64,000 nt of DNA from Lucinisca nassula (Eukaryota > Mollusca > Bivalvia > Lucinida > Lucinidae), in contig OY757020.1 in NCBI GenBank assembly GCA_963580285.1, forward strand, positions 101,125,497-101,189,496, read 5' to 3'. Both the position numbers and the translations under genes were made by a program. A model generated the notes under the pieces. That model did not search any database. It had not been told where the DNA came from and saw nothing but the letters and a program-made list of their open reading frames with translations. The number at the start of each line of letters is the position of its first letter. The first letter of the stretch is position 1. Of the stretch, positions 17,489 through 24,920 are shown piece after piece.

Positions 17489-18637
17489 TCATTTATTATC
17501 AAGCAAAAATCCACCAGATTTCAACATATTTTCTAATGCAAGAATCGCAAAATAATCCTTTATGTTGACAGGCGCTTGTTCTTCATTTGCTTCTAATTTA
17601 GATATTCCCGCTTTCACTAACTGACCGTCTTCGTTTGTCATCTCAGAAGTCACCTGTAACTGGCGTGGGGGATTATCCTCTAAGGATGTCAGTTGGCGCT
17701 GTCCTATCATTTCTTTCAATTCCAAAATACCGGTTTTCAATTCTTGTTGTTCAGTAATTAACTGTTTAAGTTGTTTGATCAACGGCTCGTCTTCGGAAGT
17801 GACTGCATCGTGAGATCGTTTCTTTGGCTCGCTTATTGGCTGAATTTCATTTTTTGATGAAGCCGAGTTTAAAAGAGCATTAGTTATTTCTGTTAAAAGT
17901 TGTCTTTTAGCTTTTTCCACTTTTTCCATAGTTGTTGATTTTATATTGCGTGGGTGTTGAATACTTGTTGTATTAAATATTTCATTATTTGATTTCGTTA
18001 CTCCAGCATAAACAAATTCATTATCCACTGGCTTTGGGCAAAATTTCAAATTTTGTCTCAATAACTGCGTTCGATTAGTTATACTAAGTCCTTCTGTCGT
18101 TACGGCTAGAATAATCGATTTCATATCATTGTTAGTAAGTTTTGAAGATCTTAAAGGAAAACGATTGGTCCATTTATAGTCCGCGATAGAACCTTGTCTT
18201 TTGGGAATGCAAACAACAGCAACGTGGTCGACAATTAGTGTATTTTTATTATGACATAAACTGAATCCCGGGAATATTTTTTTGAGGTATAAGAGCGGCT
18301 TATCGGCTATGTTTCGTTGCTCAAAATATAATCGACTGATCTCGATTATCGTTTTAACAAATTGGCAATCGTCTATTAATATAGTAGCCTTGAGTGCTTG
18401 TCTGTTATTTTCCCATTGATTTACGCGGCCTATAACTGCGGTTTTGTAATAATGAGATAATGTTACGTCGAGTGGTAGTTTATTCATTTTTATCAACCTT
18501 TCAACTTGATTGTAATTCATGTATGTGTCCATATTCGAGTCATTACAACAATCGTGAACGGCATCAGAATCTCCGCGCTCGCAAACGGGACAATATGTAA
18601 TTAATTGACATGTGGCTAAAATAGTTTTTGGTATCAT
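17489..18637 (-). CDS. Capsid maturation protease (assemblin) fused to scaffold
   Basis: The 382-residue protein has the two-part layout of herpesvirus protease-scaffold genes. The N-terminal part shows LPLDVTLSHYYKTAVIG (His62), PGFSLC (Ser126) and DHVAVVCIPKRQGS (His138), in the order His, Ser, His of the unusual assemblin triad and in matching local contexts. A V-Y-A/G site at 209-212 could be the self-cleavage (release) site. The C-terminal part has Met237 as a possible internal scaffold start, a basic PKKR nuclear signal (271-274), a Leu/Gln/Glu coiled coil (about 285-312) and a hydrophobic end that may bind the capsid protein. It would process the inner scaffold during capsid maturation. 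The residues are seen; function is inferred. Confidence 0.7.
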   Translation of the reverse strand: MIPKTILATCQLITYCPVCERGDSDAVHDCCNDSNMDTYMNYNQVERLIKMNKLPLDVTLSHYYKTAVIGRVNQWENNRQALKATILIDDCQFVKTIIEISRLYFEQRNIADKPLLYLKKIFPGFSLCHNKNTLIVDHVAVVCIPKRQGSIADYKWTNRFPLRSSKLTNNDMKSIILAVTTEGLSITNRTQLLRQNLKFCPKPVDNEFVYAGVTKSNNEIFNTTSIQHPRNIKSTTMEKVEKAKRQLLTEITNALLNSASSKNEIQPISEPKKRSHDAVTSEDEPLIKQLKQLITEQQELKTGILELKEMIGQRQLTSLEDNPPRQLQVTSEMTNEDGQLVKAGISKLEANEEQAPVNIKDYFAILALENMLKSGGFLLDNK

Positions 18638-18791
18638 GTTTTCTTTTTCTACACGTATATAACTATATATTTGACTACTTGATTTTTATTCTACTGGGAA
18701 TAAAAAGAGCATATCTTTAATAGTTTTGTACAGTTATTTTTTTTCACGAATTAAGAACTTCGGCGTGCCCGGGGAGGGGGTGGATAAATAG

Positions 18792-19502
18792 ATGTTGGTT
18801 TCAATCGATAGGATATCTCATCTCGTTAGTAACGTATATGGAAACAAAAAATGTTTATTGGTCAGATATGGAGATGCAATCATTCACGCGCAACCTGGAG
18901 AAATATTAATTTATTTCGTTAATGAATCTAGGAATGTGGTAATTAACTTTTTACGACGTCTCATGTATAATGACAGGAACATCAGAAAACTCGAAACAGT
19001 AAGTTTGACAACGCTAGGCGGAAGACCATTGCCATTAGATATTGACGATAAAGTGAAATTATTCAAAGAAGTTAATGGCTCGGAAAATACTGCGCATATC
19101 GAAGCCGCATATATTTTAAACGAGCACGAACTAGAATGTTTTGAATATTTCTGTAATTACTTAGATGATTATTTAAACGAAAATAATACAAGTGGTTATT
19201 TTACATTACCATTGTTTATACGAGACATTATCGAAATAGTTAATCGTGAAAATATTGACAAAATTATCCCATTTCCGGTCATAAAAGTATTGTTAGTAAG
19301 TGATCAACATTGTATTACCGAAGCGGAATGGAAACGGTATGACACAATCCATAAACCAGTTTCTGGGACTTTCTACGCTCCTCCAATGCCAGATTCTAGA
19401 TATTTGTACACGGTATCTTATTATATCGACGAAAAACAAGAATTATATTCTATTCTCTGCAATTTAAAAAGTGACGTTACCCTGATAGCGTTAAGGGGAT
19501 AA
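18792..19502 (+). CDS. Hypothetical protein, 236 aa
   Basis: The intact frame begins after a GC-rich CCCGGGGAGGGGG stretch and ends in TAATG, where its stop overlaps the ATG of the next gene. That arrangement often allows coupled translation. The protein looks globular with an acidic middle (about 110-135), and no domain is recognised. With the next gene it forms a two-gene plus-strand unit divergent from the protease-scaffold gene, whose start lies 154 bases away. Confidence 0.55.
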   Translation: MLVSIDRISHLVSNVYGNKKCLLVRYGDAIIHAQPGEILIYFVNESRNVVINFLRRLMYNDRNIRKLETVSLTTLGGRPLPLDIDDKVKLFKEVNGSENTAHIEAAYILNEHELECFEYFCNYLDDYLNENNTSGYFTLPLFIRDIIEIVNRENIDKIIPFPVIKVLLVSDQHCITEAEWKRYDTIHKPVSGTFYAPPMPDSRYLYTVSYYIDEKQELYSILCNLKSDVTLIALRG

Positions 19503-20926
19503 TGAGTTTAAGTGGTCGCTACCAACCTTCTTTTGTCGGACCGCTTACATCTTGCCGTATTGAATGCGATCAAAGTTGCATGCGAAGAGAAGCTGAGGAT
19601 AGACAAGGAAGACTTCTCGGAAGAATATGCGGATTTTCTGATTATATCTCAGAGGCATACCCTTATTTTAATGGTACCGATACTGTATATTTTGATGAAT
19701 TTTTTAACTTTGTCAATAAACCCATCGAAAGAGTATTAGATAACAAAAATCCCTATCGGTTTTATCGGCGACGATTAGAATCTATGAGGTCGTCTGTGAA
19801 ACTAGGACTTTTACATACAGTAAGGAGAATGACGTTCCCCGGTGTGACTATAAGCGTTAGTCCTATACCTGAAGCGCGTGTGGGAGAAGAAGAGGTTTTG
19901 ATAATAGATGGTGACATGTCTTTAGTGCGAGATAACAATGACGATGCCGCGACAAGACATTTGAAAATAGGCGAACCTTATTTCGTCGATTTATCGAGAT
20001 ATGATGTTAAAAAGCTCGTGAAATTACTGTTCCATAAGCCAATCAATATTTCATGCCTGCATGAAATTGTGGACAAATGCGAATTGGTCAATGAACCAAA
20101 TGATCAATATTCGTTGAGTGGAGCTACGTTGACACTAGTAATTTTTATTTCTCCATTGAATGGATTATATCAATGGTTTTATATTCTACACGAAGGCACA
20201 TTACACGATGAGTTAATCAAAGTTATAAATAACCAGGTAACGAATTACGAAGAATTCGTACCTATAGCCGCGATGGAATTAGGTCGCACCAACCCTACAA
20301 ACAACGCGCCTCCATACCATCGACTGGATGGAGATGTCTACATCCACAATTTTGTCGTGCACTTAGGTAGTAGAGAAAACTGGAGAATATATTTACCGGT
20401 TCCTTATGCAACAAAAACGGGACAGAACTCCGACAAAGATGATACACGGTCGGTCAAAACATGCTGTACATATTTCATAGAAAATATAGAAGACACTGAC
20501 AAAGAAAATGAACTATGTGATTCGCAATACGCGCCGTCAAATAAACCTTCAACCTTATCAGCGTTGAAAAGAAACAGTATTTGCGAAGAAGAGGAAGTCG
20601 TCGCCATTTCTAACGAAATGCGTTTATTCGCTGCTTTTTGGTACTACAAAATGCTAAAGAACTCAGATCCAGAGGTGCATTTAGACATGAAAAACTGGAT
20701 ATGCGGTTTAATGGATGCGAGTTCGTACGTCATGTTTCCTGAATGGTGGCAGCACCTCGAAGAAGATACTGAATTTTTAACGTCAAACTCGTTATGTACT
20801 TCAAGAAATTTTCATTCGGATTGCAAATTAGGGTTCAGGGGTGTGCCAATGTATGGGAGAGGTGATATGTCAATGCGTGGGCCAAGTGACATGTCAATGT
20901 ATTTATCTTCTGTTATGGAATCGTAA
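19502..20926 (+). CDS. Hypothetical protein, 474 aa
   Basis: Translation probably restarts at the TAATG overlap with the upstream gene. The protein has a Cys-rich N-terminal 45 residues, a globular centre, an acidic segment at about 330-380 and a C-terminal repeat (GRGDMSMRGPSDMSM) made by a duplicated GACATGTCAATG. No family is recognised. The last 115 bases overlap the end of the convergent membrane-protein gene on the other strand, and the repeat lies in this doubly coding region. Confidence 0.55.
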   Translation: MSLSGRYQPSFVGPLTSCRIECDQSCMRREAEDRQGRLLGRICGFSDYISEAYPYFNGTDTVYFDEFFNFVNKPIERVLDNKNPYRFYRRRLESMRSSVKLGLLHTVRRMTFPGVTISVSPIPEARVGEEEVLIIDGDMSLVRDNNDDAATRHLKIGEPYFVDLSRYDVKKLVKLLFHKPINISCLHEIVDKCELVNEPNDQYSLSGATLTLVIFISPLNGLYQWFYILHEGTLHDELIKVINNQVTNYEEFVPIAAMELGRTNPTNNAPPYHRLDGDVYIHNFVVHLGSRENWRIYLPVPYATKTGQNSDKDDTRSVKTCCTYFIENIEDTDKENELCDSQYAPSNKPSTLSALKRNSICEEEEVVAISNEMRLFAAFWYYKMLKNSDPEVHLDMKNWICGLMDASSYVMFPEWWQHLEEDTEFLTSNSLCTSRNFHSDCKLGFRGVPMYGRGDMSMRGPSDMSMYLSSVMES

Positions 20927-21684
20927 ATGCTTTCGTGAATTGGCGAAATGTATCCGTTATCATCTAATGGCGGTTCGATTACGTTACACTGTGGGTCGAA
21001 GTTGCATAAACAATCCGCCGATTTTGTATGCGTTTTTCTTTTACGTTTTCTTCGGCGAATAGCGAGATAAACTCCTGTGAGCACAAAGCAACCGAAACAT
21101 AAAAAAGATAACATAATTGCGAGAACTATCTTTGTAATCATGTTTTCATAGCAATTTTGGCCGGTGGTATGCATGCAAGCCCCGCAAGTCAATTTGCATT
21201 GCCGTCGAAACCATTTACCGGCAGATTCGCAAAACGTGTGGTTAGTAGCTGACGTGTTCATACGTCCAAAGCTTGCCACACATAATTTTTCATTTTCATC
21301 GCGTGAAGTGCACATTTGCAATGTGTGCTCTTGAAGAGTTACATTTAAATCAGTGTGCTTCCTTTCGATAATTTGTTTACATTTCACTGATCTGTCTTTG
21401 CAAGAAGGATTTGAAACGAAGTACCTTTTATGTAGTTGAATATTGTTGCTCCAGTCGCTTTTAATACCGCAGGTACTGGCGCAGCCCGTTCTAAATTCAT
21501 AGTTAATATCACAGTAATTTGGTCGCCGCCAAACATGATACTTGCAATATTTTTCGGGTAGAAAATCGATAGTTGCTGCTAGAATGTTAGTAATAAATAT
21601 TGTAGTACAATAAAACATAGTTTGTATGTATTTTTTTCTCCTTTCTTCCTTTTTACTTACTGACATAAACTTACGCATGTACAC
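20812..21684 (-). CDS. Type I membrane protein with Cys-rich, ShK-like ectodomain
   Basis: The 290-residue protein has an N-terminal hydrophobic signal (about 21-38), an ectodomain of about 150 residues, a strong membrane span (about 184-208, rich in Leu, Phe, Val) and a very basic stop-transfer segment (RRRKRKRK). A cytoplasmic tail of about 70 residues follows with several Tyr-based motifs. Near the membrane, FCESAGKWFRRQCKLTCGAC has the end spacing of ShK-type six-cysteine domains, and an earlier Cys cluster (about 47-71, ending in CASTCG) may be a second copy. Such domains mediate protein binding or channel blocking in animals. Here an envelope protein for host contact is a guess. The start could be a later Met. 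Confidence 0.6.
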   Translation of the reverse strand: MYMRKFMSVSKKEERRKKYIQTMFYCTTIFITNILAATIDFLPEKYCKYHVWRRPNYCDINYEFRTGCASTCGIKSDWSNNIQLHKRYFVSNPSCKDRSVKCKQIIERKHTDLNVTLQEHTLQMCTSRDENEKLCVASFGRMNTSATNHTFCESAGKWFRRQCKLTCGACMHTTGQNCYENMITKIVLAIMLSFLCFGCFVLTGVYLAIRRRKRKRKTHTKSADCLCNFDPQCNVIEPPLDDNGYISPIHESIYDSITEDKYIDMSLGPRIDISPLPYIGTPLNPNLQSE

Positions 21685-21882
21685 ACTCTTGTTCTTTTTG
21701 AGAAATTAATGTATGCATTTATATAACTTTTTGATCTAAAGTTAATAACCTTACTTATACATTTTATGTCAGTGAAATAATAAATAACGATTTACGTATA
21801 TATATATATATATATTCTTCTCTATTTGCTTTCAGAACGAGTCAATATGTAAACAACAAACAGTTGGATATCTGACCTTTCA

Positions 21883-22452
21883 ATGGATAGTGAAACGTGT
21901 GTGATAACCTTTAAACGGCTTATACAAGACAAATGGTTTAATTTTCGACTTAAGCGTTTAAGACGGGCAATTGATAGGGGTTCCCAGGATTTATATTTCA
22001 GAGAGCTATTTAGCATTAAAACCGACATCACAAGCTTGCCAGATACTTCGGAAAAAATGTTTAAACGGTTTATCCAATACTTAAGGTTACTCCATTATAA
22101 TCATAAGAGCAACATAAAAGTATCAAAAAGATGGACATTTTATCGTAGTGAAATGACGCCGGAAATCCTTTATTCATTAAAGGCACAAGTTCAAAGAAAT
22201 GATTTCTTTATGATTGGAAGTTCTATGCAGGATACGTTCCGTGGAATCTTACTACTCCAAGAAGAGATGCACCAGAGCGAAGTGAATTATTTATTACGCG
22301 ATACACATTTGAGATTATCTCCGAATATACTTTCTACGTGGCATTCCAATAGAATATTTAACTACTTGCATTCAATCGAAGGGAAATGGATATTATGTGG
22401 AAATGAAGAATTGTCAGTCCAAGAAAAGGACATTGAAATTACTTTCGGATAA
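21883..22452 (+). CDS. Hypothetical protein, 189 aa
   Basis: An intact frame, Arg/Lys/Phe-rich in the first 80 residues, with no signal peptide or membrane span. It follows a short TA-rich leader (near 21799-21816) after the divergent membrane-protein gene. No family is recognised. The 400 bases after it (22453-22851) hold GTTT repeats and an A/C-rich stretch, and I see no gene there. Confidence 0.5.
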   Translation: MDSETCVITFKRLIQDKWFNFRLKRLRRAIDRGSQDLYFRELFSIKTDITSLPDTSEKMFKRFIQYLRLLHYNHKSNIKVSKRWTFYRSEMTPEILYSLKAQVQRNDFFMIGSSMQDTFRGILLLQEEMHQSEVNYLLRDTHLRLSPNILSTWHSNRIFNYLHSIEGKWILCGNEELSVQEKDIEITFG

Positions 22453-22851
22453 ATTACATTGCATTTCCCATTGTTTTTCCCTGTCAAAAAGACTCTCCTC
22501 CATTAGAAACGATCATCTGCTTATAGGTTTTGGACATTAAGTTTTTGTGTGATATTTGATTATAACATATAGTTGAGTTGAAGGATATACAATGTCAAAA
22601 ATTGGAAATGAAAGAAAAAGAAATGTTTGTTGGTTTGTTTGTTTGTTTTTGTAAACAAAGTTTTCGATAGCAAAGAAATAAAAAACTTTCCTGAATCAAA
22701 GATTCGATTTATTACATAAAATTAAGAAAAACAACAACAACACCCCCCGCGCCAAAACAAAAAAAACACCACCCATCGACCTCTCCTCCTCAGTATTATA
22801 ATTTGGAGTAAACTAAAAGAGAAGATAAGCGGTTGGATGAATTGATGCCCG

Positions 22852-23871
22852 TTATGCAATCGGATAAGTCAATTTAAAAACACTTAAGCACATGAAAACA
22901 AAATGCATTGCTTGACGATGTAGAGACGCTTCGTTATTTAACGGAAACTGGACCCCGTTGTCATAGCCGAAACAGTTTGAACCTGGTTGATGTAAATCCC
23001 GACAATTAAAGAATAACGCTAAAAATGGTGTGGTCATATCCTGACTGAAAGTTTGTCTTGTCTTATTTAACCATATTGTTGGTATGGTTTTATTTTGTGT
23101 TGATTGTGTCCCCATAGAACATTTTTGTGTGACATTGACTAAATGATATTTCAGGTCTTCTAGTTTCGTATCGTTTATCATAAATGCATTATCTTGAGGA
23201 TTACATACTAACGTGACGGGGACAGTTTCATTGTCAACTAGCATTACAACACTGGATCCCAGAGATATCGCCTCGATATGGGCACAATGAGTCAATTCAC
23301 GCCAAACCATCTGCGTTTCTTCGAGGTCTGAACTGAAAATCAAATTTGGTTGCACGGCCGGTATACTTGCGATGAAATTGTGTTCATGGCATTTCTTAGG
23401 AATACTTTCCGATTCTATAAAGATAGTATTTTCTTTTTCTAGATTTTTTGTGTCCCAACACAGCGGTTGCTGAAAGGAAATTCCATCGGATAAAATGACA
23501 CTCACTTTCAAAATCCTATTTCTTTCAAGTTTTGTCTGCAGACAATCATGTCGTAAACGACAAAAAAACGTCCTGTTTTTCACATCGGTGTAAGGAAGGT
23601 CGTCCCATGTACAACAATTGTTTTGGATTTCTTTGGAGTTTATATCGAGCAATGTCCGCATTTTCAAAGAAAAACCGTTATAATCAATCTTATGAGAGCT
23701 GAAGTTCAACCATCCCATTCGTATGATAAAAATTCCATTTCCTCTATAAGGGTTATATCTTACTTTGTATGTACATTCATTTTTAGGATAGTTTTTATCC
23801 AAAATTTTTGAGATACTTGAAATTTCTGAATTAACGAGCTTCCAAAGTATTAGTAACTCCTGAATGTTCAT
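22852..23871 (-). CDS. Second glycoprotein, paralogue of the one at 13431-14486
   Basis: The 339-residue protein has about ten Asn-x-Ser/Thr sites, many Cys and a C-terminal hydrophobic segment (about 319-338) that could anchor it. It shares with the other glycoprotein the motif FFCRLRHDCL, the Cys-Cys pair before it and a following Cys-initiated segment. The N-terminal hydrophobic region is weak (about residues 4-12), so the signal peptide is not obvious. The frame stays open for about 15 codons upstream without another ATG, so the signal may be atypical or an upstream exon may exist. It is probably an envelope protein, diverged after duplication from the gene 9 kb away. Confidence 0.6.
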   Translation of the reverse strand: MNIQELLILWKLVNSEISSISKILDKNYPKNECTYKVRYNPYRGNGIFIIRMGWLNFSSHKIDYNGFSLKMRTLLDINSKEIQNNCCTWDDLPYTDVKNRTFFCRLRHDCLQTKLERNRILKVSVILSDGISFQQPLCWDTKNLEKENTIFIESESIPKKCHEHNFIASIPAVQPNLIFSSDLEETQMVWRELTHCAHIEAISLGSSVVMLVDNETVPVTLVCNPQDNAFMINDTKLEDLKYHLVNVTQKCSMGTQSTQNKTIPTIWLNKTRQTFSQDMTTPFLALFFNCRDLHQPGSNCFGYDNGVQFPLNNEASLHRQAMHFVFMCLSVFKLTYPIA

Positions 23872-23925
23872 TTTTCCCCAAGTGCTTGTGTAATTGTGCT
23901 GTGTCAGTATATTTAAACGTATCTA

Positions 23926-24729
23926 TTATTCTTTTTGTAATTGCTCAAATAATATTTCTTTCGCAGCATTGTATTCGGTGTCATTCCTTACACCAGCCCC
24001 CCCCCCCCCATTACCCCGGCGTTGCCAATGTAGTGGCTGCGTTGATTGAATGTCACCGTGAATGTCTAACGGTGGATCATTTAAATCAGCTATTGTTGGG
24101 GGAGATTGAGATCGATCGGGAGACAAAGATGGTAACGACCAATCAGACGACTCAGAATCTCTTCTTCCACTCGTATTTACAGGTTGTGCGGAAGCTTGTT
24201 GTTGTATCGTTGACGTAAATTGTAAAGATGGCAATGACCAATGTGATGATTGAGGAGGCTGATATTGCGAAGTAACGTTTTCACTTGAAAAAACGGGTGA
24301 AGGCAACATAATATCTCGGATCGATCCGCATGGAGACGACTCATTGGTTTGGGACGGTATACATGATGAATCGTCGCTATCAAAGTATATGGGTCCTTCG
24401 ATGTCCGAGGACGATGACGAACTAGAGGAAGGTGAGCCGTGATCGATTAATTGAATAACTGGTGGTCTTCTGGGATAATCCGGTATTTGAGAGAAAAATG
24501 ACGAATCTCTTTCATCTGGCCATGGGATTGTTCTGATATCAGATTGAGCAGCGGAAGATAAATTACACCGTCTTCTTCTTTCAGTTCTGCTCCTTGCTCC
24601 TTCGGATGCAGAGGGTTGGTCATCTGCCGCTCTTCTTATCGCCGTTTGTCGACGTCGGTCTCTCATTCTCTCTTCTTCAGAAGGAGTTATATCGTCATTC
24701 CAAATTACATTTATTGAATCTTGCGACAT
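23926..24729 (-). CDS. Disordered Ser/Pro-rich, Arg-rich protein, 267 aa
   Basis: Residues 20-55 are strongly basic (RRR motifs). Residues 98-125 hold a poly-Ser tract followed by acidic residues. WSLPSL occurs twice, once after SSH and once after SSD, so a short module is duplicated. The C-terminal quarter contains a Gly run encoded by a 12-base C homopolymer (23998-24009). Composition suggests a regulatory or tegument-like disordered protein, perhaps nuclear, but no family is recognised. The homopolymer makes the last 30 residues vulnerable to frameshift. Confidence 0.5.
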   Translation of the reverse strand: MSQDSINVIWNDDITPSEEERMRDRRRQTAIRRAADDQPSASEGARSRTERRRRCNLSSAAQSDIRTIPWPDERDSSFFSQIPDYPRRPPVIQLIDHGSPSSSSSSSSDIEGPIYFDSDDSSCIPSQTNESSPCGSIRDIMLPSPVFSSENVTSQYQPPQSSHWSLPSLQFTSTIQQQASAQPVNTSGRRDSESSDWSLPSLSPDRSQSPPTIADLNDPPLDIHGDIQSTQPLHWQRRGNGGGGAGVRNDTEYNAAKEILFEQLQKE

Positions 24730-24896
24730 TATGCTTATATATGTGTGTGTAGTTTTTTAAATAACATCTTTTCTTTCTCGGCTTTTATTTTATTTATTTA
24801 CTTCTTCATTTTGAAGAATTCAAATATTTATTTTCCCTTTATTTAAACACGTATTTTATTGACCATTTTGTTTTAAGGTTGGGGGTGAGAGGGAGC

Positions 24897-24920
24897 AAAA
24901 AAAAAAAAAAAAAAAAAAAA
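24897..24920 (+). repeat. A24 homopolymer directly before a start codon
   Basis: A run of 24 A ends in the A of the ATG of the 965-residue gene. Poly(A) leaders directly before an ATG are known to aid translation in poxviruses. Whether this one does is unknown, and slippage is the simpler explanation. Confidence 0.85.
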
